Shown: positions 1 through 10,477 of the stretch, one piece after another
Layout of the letters: every line of letters starts with the position of its first letter
How positions within the stretch are numbered: position 1 is the stretch's first letter
From: Allolobophora icterica
Taxonomy: Eukaryota; Annelida; Clitellata; Crassiclitellata; Lumbricidae
Assembly (NCBI GenBank): GCA_963556255.1
Contig: OY744616.1
Coordinates: forward strand, 10,487,991-10,551,990
DNA: 64,000 bases
Reading direction: 5' to 3'
Translations under genes and position numbers: made by a program
Notes under the pieces: generated by a model
The model's input: only the letters and a program-made list of their open reading frames with translations
The model's database searches: none
What the model was told of the DNA's origin: nothing

Positions 1-314
1 AATATTACAATGTATAGACCATCAGGGGAGGAAAAATCCCCCCCAGGTTCGATGTGGATACATGGTTCCCCCCCCCAGAGAGATGGATTCCTAAAAAAAA
101 GGTCATCAACATTTTTTGACAGAGGAAAAAGTATAAAAATCGGGTGAAGGACTAAAAAAAAAAGTCATCAACTTTTTTCGAAGATGAAAAATGGAAAAAT
201 TTGAGAAAAGTCTGAAACTTTTTAAAGATGGAAGACAAAATTTTGTGTCAATTGTTTGCTCCCCCCAGAAACCTGGTTTCCCCTCCCAGACGAGGGGGAC
301 TAGATTAAACACTG
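1..314 (-). mobile_element. hAT-type MITE, one end only (runs off the window)
   Basis: The end at 300-314 reads CTAGATTAAACACTG, the reverse complement of the start of the element at 6581. The interior shares C-runs and a 'gtcatcaac' motif with that element. The homologous place upstream of copy 2 (about 12410) lacks the insert, so 314 is the true boundary. No coding capacity is seen. Confidence 0.6.
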
Positions 315-317
315 TAA

Positions 318-944
318 CTTGACACTGTCAGTTGTTTAAGGTTCTTTATACATTGTTAATTGTCAGCCCTAGGGCCAACTAAACAAATGATGCGATGTCA
401 AGTGGCTGTCTAAATTCCAAGATTCCATTCTGCCTAGCTCAACCTCGCTCTTCGTTTTATTCTCCTCTATTCTCGTGTTGCTTCCAATCTCTATAGCACC
501 CGACCTCCTTTCGTAATAAGCACGCGGAGTTACCCGATACAGGGCATTGACCAACTGATCGCCTCTCATTTCAACAGATTCTCTGCCCCAAATGGGAGGA
601 TGTCATATTCACCCCACCCCATGGGCGCGTGCCAAATATGGCGCTTAAACATGCCTTGTATAATGTATGACCCGCTTTAGAAGGCAGAAGTTTCACGACA
701 TCGGGTTCAAACGTTTAAACGTCTTCTGAATTTTATTTTCATATTTTTAACGCATGGGTTAGCCGCTGTATGTGGACAGTGAGCTGGTTGTGGAAGAGGG
801 GCGCCTTTCCGCGTGTTCTGCAGTTTGTGTGTATCGCCCAACAGGTGCGAGAGATTGTTACCAGTGGTTGACCTTAGCACTGATCGAGTGCAAGGTCTGC
901 TTGCGTTATATAGTTTGACTGATTTTCTTCACATTCAGAATCGC
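318..944 (+). promoter_or_regulatory. Upstream region and probable 5' leader of transporter copy 1
   Basis: This stretch aligns with 12418-13013 upstream of copy 2 almost end to end. Its last ~150 bases (from about 800) also align, more weakly, with the sequence before exon 1 of copies 3-5. The conserved core there is a 'cgcgtgttctg' block followed by a 'tcgccc-aa' and 'tgcgagag' block. I see no clear TATA box. The start of transcription cannot be placed from sequence alone. Confidence 0.5.
632..641 (+). promoter_or_regulatory. Candidate CArG box (SRF-type site), copy 1
   Basis: CCAAATATGG fits the serum response factor consensus CC(A/T)6GG exactly. It lies about 310 bases before the start codon. 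The same position before copy 2 has CCAAATAAGG, also a perfect match with a different core. The aligned positions before copies 3 and 4 lost the final GG. Function is inferred only. Confidence 0.3.
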
Positions 945-1016
945 ATGGCCATGCAGAACGAGGTCTTTTGGAGATGGTTGAAAACGGCAGCAGTCCTGCT
1001 GGTTACGATGAGCGGC
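945..1016 (+). CDS. MFSD4/NaGLT1-like transporter copy 1, exon 1
   Basis: The exon encodes 24 residues from ATG 945 (a second ATG is at 951) to a perfect GTAAGT donor at 1017, phase 0. It ends in a hydrophobic run (WLKTAAVLLVTM) that forms the first half of TM1; exon 2 supplies the rest. The same short exon recurs before each of the other four copies. ATG 951 aligns with the single start codon of copies 3-5 and may be the true start. An open frame continues upstream to about 813, but it is not kept in the paralogs. Confidence 0.75.
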
Positions 1017-1936
1017 GTAAGTAGTCGATTATTTCATGCCTATTGTAATTAGGCCTAATACAAATTCTGTAATGCATAAAACTTATAAACATGTAGTTAA
1101 TAGGCCTATAAATCGTCCACACTACCAGTCATATTCCAAATAGCCTAATGCTCATTTAAATAAAACGTAAATCATTTCAACATGCGCAATACATTAATTG
1201 TTAATTGGTAGCCTACGTTTCCTAATCATCCATCCTACCATACATATTCTAATTAACTAATTTTATAATGCTCTATTTTACCATGCATTTCTGATCCCGA
1301 TAGATAGGCAAATTAAGAATTGTTTATTTATTTCTCTGAAAGCACATAATTAGGCCTATATGCAAACAGAGGTATGACAGCATCTATACAATGTATAGGC
1401 ATCCTAATAAACATGCATTAACCTTTCAGCTACAATAGAGGAAGCTATACTAAAATAGGCAAAGTAGTACATATTATAATGACTTTATTATTATGACCAT
1501 CAAAAGACTTATGTGGCATCGGTATACCTTTCTAAATTTAAATAAACGAACAATCTTTCGATGGCGCACCAAACCCAAAAATACCAGAACATTTCATTGA
1601 AGCAAATGAACAGAAGTCTGCTAGATAAAACGAAGGCAATTCCATCGGAGAAGCTGCACACTAATTAACTTGCTGTATGTATGCTGTACGTCTATATACA
1701 TAGACGTTTGATATATGTATGTGTATATCTAGACGTTTAGCATAGCGCCCTCTACATAAAATCACACCTTGCGCTAACCGATCTGATCTAAAAGGTCACT
1801 AAGAGCGGAGAGTTCAAAGATAGGTAAACAGTGGTTAGGTAAGTGGAAATAACACCACCGGCTGGCGTTTCCAGATATGTGAGCCTCGCCGACGGTGTCC
1901 CTTCATTATCGCTGCTTTAAATTGCTGTTCAAACAG
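1017..1936 (+). other. Intron 1 of copy 1, with a conserved internal block
   Basis: The intron runs from GTAAGT to CAG at 1934-1936. Bases ~1500-1640 contain a block recognisable in intron 1 of copies 2, 3 and 4, centred on 'TTATGTGGCA' and 'ATCTTTCGATGGCGCA'. Copies of TAGGCCTA lie near 1045, 1102 and 1351; the first two are missing at the aligned positions of copy 2. No other feature is seen. Confidence 0.6.
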
Positions 1937-2222
1937 GGGATGAACCTGGGAATATATGCCACAACCTTTCCGGACATGGCGGTTTTGATGTCGGTGACAA
2001 ATGGTCAGATGGCGACCACGCTAACCTGGATCGGTCTTTCCAACATCGTTGGAACACTCTGCATGGGTCATCTGTTCGACCGCTTCGATCGTCTGCTTCT
2101 CTTGTCCTGCGCCATCCTGTTTCAAGGTCTGGCCATTTTATTGGCCCCCTGGTGTGGTGTTCTCATTGTCTTCCAGATTCTCGCCGGGCTTTCTTCCTTC
2201 TTCAGTGCAGGTATCATGATAG
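1937..2222 (+). CDS. MFSD4/NaGLT1-like transporter copy 1, exon 2
   Basis: The exon is 286 bp, in phase 0 and out phase 1, with GTGAGT at 2223. It encodes the second half of TM1 ([14 protein letters not shown]), TM2, TM3 and the start of TM4. The TM2-TM3 loop carries the major-facilitator signature as GHLFDRFD. The 'G-x-x-F-x-D-M' after TM1 and the 'APWC' after TM3 are what suggest the MFSD4/NaGLT1 family. Both length and phase are identical in copies 2, 3 and 4. Confidence 0.85.
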
Positions 2223-2267
2223 GTGAGTTCTCCGTTTTCACATGTACTTTCTATATATCCGTCTTAC

Positions 2268-2556
2268 CATCCATCCATCCATCCATCCATCCATCCATCC
2301 ATCCATCCATCCATCCATCCATCCATCCATCCATCCATCCATCCATCCATCCATCCATCCATCCATCCATCCATCCATCCTTCCATCCATCCATCCATCC
2401 ATCCATCCATCCCGCCGTCCATCCCTTTGTCCATCGACTCATTCTACCGTCCATTCATTCATTCATTCATTCATCCATCCATCCCTCCGTCCGTCCATCC
2501 GTATGTTCATCCATCCTTCCATCTATATGTTTTCCCGTCCATCCATCATCAATCCA
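2268..2556 (+). repeat. (CATC)n microsatellite in intron 2, left arm
   Basis: A nearly perfect CATC tetranucleotide run extends to about 2412 and then decays into variants. All three forward frames stay open and would encode meaningless Ile-His-Pro-Ser repeats. In copies 3 and 4 the same position just downstream of exon 2 holds a short undivided CATC-rich tract. In copies 1 and 2 a LINE splits the tract, and the right arm of this one is at 7577-7760. Confidence 0.9.
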
Positions 2557-3179
2557 CCCATAAGATTACCCATGTTTACCCATCCTACCAGTATAAACGA
2601 ACCCACCTGAACTCTAAATAATTACTTTCTTACTAATGTTCCAACCCGAGTAATTGACACCGTGATTCTTACACCCGACATATCCGATCAATTACCTGTA
2701 CTAATTTTTCTTGACCTCACTCCACTGTCTAATGTCGAACCTGTCGTCTACCTCTCACGCAATATATAAAAAACAGTAACAAGTAGCCCATGATTAAGCA
2801 TTTCCTTTCCTTCCACGCACTAGACACAAGAGTCACTCCCTTAAGCATCCATCGATGACTAGTTACCCACTAAAATCACGCAGAACTAAATCAAAACTCT
2901 ATCTTAAAATAATTAAAGGCCAGACTGCTACTAATAAAGCCAATTTTATTAACTACAGAAATAAACTCAAATCGCTTAGAATTATAACCAAGAAAATTTA
3001 TTATATCTCAGACTTTCCAAAAATACAATGGCGATCTAAAACTTACCTGGAAGGTCATTAGATCTATTCTTAACACATCCAATAACAATAATAAAATTGA
3101 TCAATTATGTATTAATGCTGTCAAAATAACGGGCGCAGAAACATGGCCGGGAGATTTAACTCTTACTTCTCTATAGTTT

Positions 3180-3300
3180 TTACTAATTCTTTATATTATT
3201 CTTTTTAGCCGTGGCCGGACTTGGAGCAGTCCTGAGTAGACAGCCTTGATGGGGCGTTACATAAATGTTCCTTAGAAATAACAATAATAACTATAGCATC
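3180..3300 (+). mobile_element. Short LINE 3'-end fragment inside the older LINE
   Basis: The motif 'ggagcagtcctgag', then 'gccttgatggggcg', then an AATAAC-rich tail resembles 50745-50840 ('ggagcgctcctgag', 'accttgacgggacg', AAT-rich tail). The aligned part of the LINE in copy 2 lacks it. Boundaries are approximate. Confidence 0.35.
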
Positions 3301-4280
3301 GCTCACACTTTATCTGGCAAGATCCCGGCATCTCAAAAACACCTTCCATTCCTACCTGACCTCCCTGGCTCCGTTGCTCTTACTCCTACAACCTTCGAGG
3401 AGTTAATTTCCATCAATCAGTTTCTCAAACTCACTCATAGTCATTATATCAATTCATACACCACTAGTTGAATAGTAAATCTTCTCGCTGATCCTTTATC
3501 GGAAATTATAAACTCTTCCTTTGCGACTGGAATAATCCCGCTGACACTGAAAATAGTCAGAATTACACCAATGTTCAAACAGGGCAATAAACCTGATCTG
3601 AACAATTGCAGACCAATATCAGTTTTACCTTATTTCTCTATACTAATTGAAAGACCTATGTACATGGTAGATTATACGATTATGTTATTAAATTGAAAAT
3701 CTTATATTTAAAAAACCTAGATTTCAGGCTGGTCATTCAAAAGCTATGTCTCTTTTGAATATCCCAGACAAAATATCACACGCTATAGAAAACACTGATT
3801 ATTCTGTTGGAACTTTTCTTGATCTTTCAAAAGCTTTTGATTCTGTAGATCATAAAATCCTTTTAAAGAAATTAGATAATTATGGTATTCGAAGGTTACC
3901 GTTCCTTTGGTTCAAACATCATCTGGAAAATAGGCAACAGCAGGTCCAATGCGGTACCAAAACGTCGAAACTTCGTCTTATTGAATTTGGTGTCCTCCAA
4001 GGCTCCATTTGGGACCATTATTATTCCTACCTAATATGTGTGACTTACTTCATGTTTCTTTCTTATTGCCCTTTGAGGTTTTTGCTAATGACTAGAATAT
4101 TTTATCTCGCATAAATCCCACATGAACCTAATCCAAATCATGAACCTAGAATTACCTCTTGTGGATTTGTTTAAAGTAAACAGAATTTCCCTAAATCTAA
4201 GCAAAACACCTTTTATTCTTGTCAGTTCTCACAGGAAAACTCTCTCCACCAAAATACCACCTCTACTAACTGACGGTGTA

Positions 4281-6314
4281 GGGGAGACCGGGGCTGGTTG
4301 CAACAGGGGTTGGTTGCAACACCCTCGCTAGTTTAGCGCTGTATAATAGCAGCGTGAAATTAACTCGCCTCACATGTACAGAATAGATTTTAGGTCAATG
4401 TGACCTAATGTGCTTGTAGGTAGTTGATAATGGCTACATAAAAAAAATTAAAAGTTTTTTTCGCAATCAAAGTAAGTTTCCCGGCTTCGTTTTCTTTCGT
4501 AATGTAGCTGAATGTTTTGGATCAATTTAATGTGGTTTGGTGTCATAATTGGGACAAGGAATTGGGCTTCAAAATGCATTTAGCCATTTTATTTAAAAAC
4601 AACGCTGTCGACAAAATTTTCCATAACAATGTCTCTGCAGTGCCTCGGGGTTGGTTGCAACATTTTCATTGGGGTTGGTTGCAACATGTTGCAACCAACC
4701 CCATGCATTTGTTTCGATAAACCGTGTTCATATACTCGTCACAATTATGGCACATGATATCCTAATATTATATGCATTGCACTATTTGGTACTAATTGAA
4801 TTATTTTGACCATGGACATGTTTTAATCACGTAATCATTGTGCTTTGTAAACCTAATTACTGTGTGTGACTATGAGAAATCATAAACGAAAAAGTGATCG
4901 CGGTTCTGCTAGTAAAGAAACAATTATTATGGATGCAGTGACAGAAAGTTATTTATAATGGAGCTTGTCTTAGACAGTCTTGAAAAAGTCAAAACGTTCA
5001 TTATTCAACATTAACTTAAATCTGCTCGTTTGGCCAATGTGGCATTGCCGAATTCAGAATATAAACCAAACAGAAAAATATTTTCAGACCAACAAGAACA
5101 ATTAATTGCTAAATATTTGGTGATGGTTGGGGATATGTAATGGGTTATCGTCTAAGGAAGCACATGAACTTGCTTACCAATGTGCTACTAACTTCAGTGT
5201 GAACTTTCTCCCTCAGTGGTCCGCTATGTCTGCTGCTGGTGAAGATTGGCTTTCGGGATTTATTTTGTGAATCGTTTAATCAATACAGATACCAGAAGCC
5301 ACGAGTATGGCAAGAGCAACTAGTTTCAACGCAACAACCGTATACTCGTTCTTTGACAAACTATGTGCAGTTATTGATCGTCATACTTTCCAAGCAATTG
5401 ATATTTACAATCTCGATGAAACCAGAGTAACCAATTTTTGCAACGCCTTCATAAGTTATCTCTCGTAGGGGCCTAAAGCAGATTGATGCGTTGACATCGC
5501 TTAAAGTGGGGAGTTGGTGACTTTGGAGTTAGCAGTGAATGCATGTGGGAATTCTGCGCCTCCAATGTTTGTTTTCCGCTTTAACTTCAGAGAACATCTA
5601 ATAAGTGGCTGTATCGCAGGCAGTCGCACATCTTTATGAGACATTTTAACAAACATGTGAAACAAAATTTAGATCATTCGGTCCTTTTTGCTGATGGACA
5701 GCCACACATTAGCATCGAAGCTAGGCCTATAGATCTCTGCAAACAGAACGGTGTGGTGATACTGACGTTTCCACTATACTGTTCTCACTTCTCGCAAACT
5801 TCAGCCCCCACTTGACCGCAATGTCTACGGCCCTTCAAGAATTATTTCAATATTGTGGGTGTAACCTGGATGAAAAATCATCCTGAGATTAACATGACAA
5901 TTTTTGATTTACCAAGAATTGTATCTCAAGCCCTCCCAAATTTCATAACGCCGTCAAATATACAAGCAGGGTTTCGGATATATTATTAATTTGTTCAGTT
6001 TATTACATTCTTAGATGTAGGCAGGCCTCAGTAAACAGCTTGAGTTGAATAATTCGACTACTTTCAATACTGTTGCAACCATCCCCAGGGTCGTTGCAAC
6101 CAACCCCGGCCCGGGGTTGGTTGCAACACTTTGAAGCCTTCTGTTCAATTGGCTATTGTGGGCACATGTTATGTCACAGAGACTGTCGCCATAGCTTGTT
6201 TTGGTGCCGAGATATAAAGGATATATATGGGCTAAACTGATCTTAGGTTGTTCCAAAAATATAAAAAATATTACAACAAATATGAAATTTGTTGCAACCA
6301 ACCCCGGTCTCCCC
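4281..6314 (+). mobile_element. pogo-superfamily DNA transposon (degenerate, 2034 bp)
   Basis: Terminal inverted repeats of 24 bp match at 23 positions, starting GGGGAGACCGGGG and ending in GGTTGCAAC. A TA duplication flanks the element (4279-4280 and 6315-6316). The homologous LINE in copy 2 is the empty site ('gacggtgTAcaca', near 16071). The interior shows a broken pogo transposase: an N-terminal 'MRNHKRKSDRGSASKETI' (4872), 'IYNLDETRVT' (5401) as the first DDE motif, 'ELAVNACGNSAPPMFVF' (5526), 'LLADGQPH' region (5688) and 'FDLPRIVSQALP' (5899). Frameshifts and stops show that it is dead. Confidence 0.85.
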
Positions 6315-6580
6315 TACACATTTCTCAAATAATTACCAAAGTAAATTTTCTGGGTGTTGTCATTGATCAAAATCTCATACGGAAGGAAGGTATTTCACAA
6401 ATATCGATCAAATTGGCTAAAAATATAGGCATCCTGCCTCACATTTCTTATAGACTACCCACTTATATCCTAACCAATTTATACTACTCACTAATTTACC
6501 CCTGGCCTAGCATATGGTAGGCCTAATATGATTTGGGTCACAGATTATACCTCGCGGCTTACAGATAAGAGCTGTTTGAC

Positions 6581-6867
6581 CAGTGTTTAATCTAGTCCCC
6601 TTCTTCTGAGAGGGGAAAGAAGGTTTGTCGAGGGGGGACCAACAAGAACGACCTTTTTTGTCTTGGGAAATTTCAGCCGTGTTCCAGCGTTCAAACGTCT
6701 TTCGGAATTTCATTTTCAAACAAGTTGATGACTTTTTTAGTCATTCATCCGACTCTGGGGGGAATTTCCCCCTCAAAAAGGTATCTGCATTAAAATATTG
6801 CTGGTCTCTGGGGGAAAACATAAATCCTGGGGAAATTTCCCCCAGAAGGTGTCCAGATTAAACACTG
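6581..6867 (+). mobile_element. hAT-type MITE (287 bp)
   Basis: Terminal repeats are CAGTGTTTAATCTAG and its partner ...GATTAAACACTG. The flanks share CTGTTTGAC on both sides, giving the 8-bp target duplication within one base of ambiguity. The LINE in copy 2 lacks the insert. It belongs to the same family as 1-314. The open frames across it are not genes. Confidence 0.8.
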
Positions 6868-7106
6868 CTGTTTGACTAATTAATAAATCTCATTACATGT
6901 GCCAAACTGCTCAAATTTTCCGCCTAAATGGTATCTTAACATTAGATCAGATCCGAACAATGCAAATTAGTGAATTTATGTTTCGCTACAAGCATGACTT
7001 ATTACCCCACACATTTGCTGATAATTTCAACACCGGCTCAACAACTCATTCCTACAGTAGTAGAACAACCTCTAATTATAGACCGATCTTTGTCTACACT
7101 AATACC

Positions 7107-7369
7107 CGTGCTTATTTCAGCCGGAACCCGCCGGAACGGCTTTCCGGCACCTTTTTTGCAACTATAAAATCGTCTATTTATTTTAATAATAAAAACAATA
7201 ATTTAGTTTTTTTTATTTAATTTCAGTGTTGTAAACTTTTTTTCTGCGTTTATTGAGACCCCTCCCAACCCCCATACCCGTTTTCTCGGGATTTTATCAT
7301 TTCCATATTTGCTCAGTTCCGGAAGCTATTGTTCATTTCCGGAACATTTTTTAATAGAAAAAACCACTG
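7107..7369 (+). mobile_element. hAT-type MITE related to 42982-43242
   Basis: It shares 'ccggaacggc-ttccggcacctttttt' near its left end, an A/T-rich middle with 'tttcagtgtt', and a right end '...ccactg' with the element at 42982. The LINE in copy 2 joins directly across the site (near 18010). The target duplication is eroded. Confidence 0.65.
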
Positions 7370-7576
7370 CTCGCAAATTCTCTATTAAGATAACTGGTCC
7401 CACTGTCTGGAATAATCTCCCTGTCGTTATATAGAACGTGACCCATCCCTCCTTAGCTAAGAAACTTTTGAGTGTACACTTACTTACTTTGAATATATAA
7501 CTACTTCATAAACTTTGTTTGTTTATTTTAAGATAACTTTCATAACCTTTGTTTATTTTAAGGGAACTTTATAGCA

Positions 7577-7760
7577 TTACATCCATCCATCCAACCGCAC
7601 GCCCACGCGCCCGCCCGTTCTCCCGCCCACCGTTCGCCCGCCCGATCGCCCTTCAATCAGTCTGACCATCCCTCCATCCATCCCTCCATCCCTCCATCCA
7701 TCCATCCATCCATCCATCCATCCATCCATCCCTCCATCCATCAATCCATCCATTGGACAG
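7577..7760 (+). repeat. (CATC)n microsatellite, right arm
   Basis: CATC-rich tract immediately after the LINE 3' end, followed at 7770 by unique intron that aligns with copies 2-4. Together with 2268-2556 it shows that the LINE landed within one CATC tract. From ~7770 to 8345 I see only intron, with a TAGGCCTA near 7903. Confidence 0.85.
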
Positions 7761-8345
7761 GCGCACATCCGGCTGTGTATTAATTATATCCGTCCATTTT
7801 AAAAGCAATGTTGAATACATTAAGAACTGTTTCCACAAACAAAAAAATTGCCTCATAAGTCTTATGTACGCATTTACCCCTAAGAAAATAATTAACAGTA
7901 GGCCTATAATTGTTGCGCTATAGGCGACTCCAATCGATTGCTAAGTTGTCATCCAGCAAATAGTCTACATCATGGGTGCGTTTTGATTATCGTTGATAAC
8001 GGCTATGTTTTATCGTAAAAATGAAAATATTAATTCTAAGAGTTCTAAGAACAAAGCACTCAGCTGTTTACATTAACCAAAAATAGGATTAAAGCAACGG
8101 CACTGTCGGTATTCTGGTTTTGATGAGAGGTTCAATGGAGAGTCAGAATTAAAACCGTAAGACTGTAATAAAAACTCTTGAACGTCAAAACTGGTGGGTA
8201 TACGAATTGTCGTTTTTGCAGTTGACCTATATGGTCATTTCGGTATACATGTAATGCAGCCTATCCCATTTGCCAGAGCAATTATAATTAACAGACTTGT
8301 ACAGGGTAGACGATGCATATTGATATTCGTTTCTTGTAATTTCAG

Positions 8346-9691
8346 GTGGTCTGGCTGTAATCTCCATTATCTGGAAAAATAAGTCTGAGATGCTTAATCC
8401 TATGATCCAGCTGACCGCCCTTACCAGTGCATTGGGTTCAGCAATAGCCCCTCAAATGATTGCACCTTTTATCGGAACACACCAGTTACCGGATATCATT
8501 AGTCCCACTGCCACTCCAAACGCTTCAAACGTATCGTCTTTCTTCGTAGGCGCCGACTTAGACTCCGTAACTAGTGACTCAACTACAGCGAACTTTTCGG
8601 GTCAGTACGAAGGACCGGAACCAGTCCAGATCGCCTATGTCCTTGCAGCTGTCATTGACATTCTTACTGCAGTCGTTTCCTTCGTGATTTGTGCCTTTGA
8701 TCGCTGGCAGCCGAGAACCAAGAGCTACGAATACAGAGTGAATGTCAGAAACAGAAGTTATTCGCTCAACGAAGATGGAAGGACGATCGTTGACAACGAA
8801 TTCATAGAGGATCGACCTAGGGAACGAACCTCTAGCCTTGACCGATTAGTACTTCAGAAGAAGTTCAAAGACGAAAGAACGAGACGTGATGATCATCCCG
8901 AACGAGACACGTGCAAGCTGTTGCTGAAAAGAGAGGAGTTGCAGCAGAGAAAAGAATTTCGTACAAGAAACGACGAAAACTTTCTTGAAACCGCAGTTGT
9001 TAATCCACACGGCCATGCAGTTATAGGGAACTCTCTTCCGCCAGTGACCTGCAGTAGAAAAATTACTCCGCTCGTCATAATCGTTTTACTTTTCTTCAGT
9101 CTCATCGGTGGCACGGACGCCATGTTTCAAGGCCTACTCTATACATTCCTCAACGGTTATTTACACTGGACGCCGCAAGACGGGACCTTATTGGTTACGA
9201 TCTACCAAGTGACTCGCCTTGTGATACACGCTGTTTTCGTTCTGCTTGCCAGATTCCTCTCTCCCGTTGTTCTCCTTTTGGTAGATATCATATTTCTTGT
9301 GGTTTCCTCGTGTCTGATGCTGTTCACAATAAACGCCAGTCCCGTCTTCACTGTAATTGCCGTTATTCTGACGGGTTTCACGACATCCAGCATTCACTCA
9401 ACCGCCGTAACTCTTGCCCAGAGATGTTTCCAAGTGGATGGGAAAGCGATGGGGATGATGTTCTGTGCAATGTTCCTGGGGCTCGCAGTGGTGTCTCCAA
9501 TCGTTGGGTTGCTTCTTGACTCCTACGGTGTCATCAGTTTTCCCGTTGTTCTAGCGTCCATCACGGTACTGGAGGTCGTCCTCTTCGTTCTCTGGTTGGT
9601 TGTTGCCAGAGTCGTCAGGAGCTCTCAGGATGAACCTGCAGTAGAAGAAAGCGTGATAGAAAATGAGAGGACTCCTTTGATCGGTCGATAA
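8346..9691 (+). CDS. MFSD4/NaGLT1-like transporter copy 1, exon 3 (intact copy)
   Basis: The exon follows a TTTCAG acceptor and ends at TAA 9691; with exons 1-2 the product is 567 residues. It is probably a plasma- or endo-membrane sugar/organic solute carrier. Exon 3 supplies the end of TM4 (LAVISIIW), TM5 with 'AIAPQMIAPFIG', a lumenal loop with three sequons (N178, N181, N202) and TM6 up to FDRW. A cytosolic loop of about 120 residues follows (~240-358), with RERTSS and a basic 'KLLLKREELQQRKEF' stretch. TM7-TM12 come next, with 'GLLYTFLNGYLHW' after TM7. The C-terminus NERTPLIGR contains an acidic di-leucine-type signal (ERTPLI). No lesion is seen. Family assignment rests on motif memory (MFSD4B/NaGLT1); the substrate is not inferable. 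Confidence 0.85.
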
Positions 9692-9877
9692 CGCTATTTA
9701 TATGACTTCTATCGACCATGCCGTTAGAAAAAGACAGTTCTAAATCTTTTAGACATTGGATCCGATTATCATCTGATATTCACGTGTCTCAATCTGCAGC
9801 TTATTTCCACGAACAATAATTGTTGTCCCTTTGTGAAGCAACGATTGTTGATAAGGGGTCCACACAGTGACGACACC
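9692..9877 (+). other. 3' UTR/flank of copy 1 with paralog-conserved block
   Basis: Bases ~9776-9822 read 'GATATTCACGTGTCTCAATC' and continue to 'CTTATTTCCACGAACAA'. They are nearly identical after all four complete copies. No AATAAA lies close to the stop codon. The flank is interrupted at 9878 by a transposon and resumes at 11314. Confidence 0.55.
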
Positions 9878-9929
9878 CAGGGCTCGAAGTGGGAAACAAC
9901 AGGTGCCGGTATGGCTAAAAGAACCATTC

Positions 9930-10195
9930 TTTCCTCTCCCTTCCCTCTCCCTCCCTCTTCCCTCTCCCCTTCCCCTTCCCTCTCCTCTCCTCCTTCCCTC
10001 TCTCCTCTCCAGGCTCACCCCTCTCCTTCTTCCCTCTCCCATTCCCCTTCCCTCTCCTCCTTCCCTCTCTCCTCCCCAGGCTCACCCCTCTCCTCCCCTT
10101 CTTTCTCCCCTCCCTTCCTCTCCATGCCTATCCATCTCCCCTTCCATTCCATCCCCTCCCAGCCTCTCCCTCCTGTCCCTTCCTCGCCCCTTGAA
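9930..10195 (+). repeat. Polypyrimidine (C/T) tract
   Basis: About 260 bases are almost pure C/T (CCCTCT-like), with an 'aggctcacccctctcc' unit repeated about 70 bases apart (10011 and 10078). Open Pro/Ser/Leu frames over it are by-products of composition. Such tracts can form triplex DNA. Confidence 0.8.
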
Positions 10196-10477
10196 GCGGG
10201 GGTTCCGGGGGTCCTCCCAGAATTTTTTTGGGAATTCTACATTGCCGTAGGTGAGTTTTACAGCAGTTTCTGCATAAGAAATCTGGTTTCTTGTGAAGGG
10301 TTTCGTCGTGAGAAACTATTTAAAATTCACAAGACTGACTGACCTAATAGCGCAATAACTGACTTTTTTGACTTATGTTTTGAGTACGTGATACCTGCTA
10401 GTGGTAGTATTCAATTAGAATTATATGTTCAAATTTATTTAATCAAGACTTGCTGATACCGAGATGTTTTTGGGCCA

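Larger units (their letters stand above)
2558..7560 (+). mobile_element. Degenerate Jockey/CR1-type LINE in intron 2 of copy 1
   Basis: This is the remnant of a non-LTR retrotransposon ORF2. It starts in the endonuclease C-terminus (~2570-2770) and passes through 'KSKLYLKIIK' (2890) and 'NCRPISVLPYF' (3605). The RT core has 'LSKAFDSVDHKILLKKLDNYGIR' split over frames (3820-3900), followed by 'NRISLNLSKT' (4175). The C-terminal tail is 'LNGILTLDQIRTMQISEFMFRYKHDLLP' (6920-7010). Stops and frameshifts are many. The same insertion sits in copy 2, so it predates that duplication. It is interrupted here by a pogo transposon and two MITEs. Confidence 0.8.

Noticed and set aside
813..1052. Longer N-terminus for copy 1 exon 1 (in-frame open sequence from about 813)
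   Set aside because: No ATG supports it and the frame is not kept in the paralogs. The ATG at 945/951 is shared by position.
2223..2621. Long open frames of Ile-His-Pro-Ser repeats (also at 14469-14882, 18159-18455, 36996-37250)
   Set aside because: They are the CATC microsatellite read in frame, and every frame is open. They start after the exon 2 donor, so they are intron.
9833..10342. Pro/Ser/Leu-rich protein of 169 codons
   Set aside because: It lies over a polypyrimidine tract inside a transposon; composition explains the open frame.
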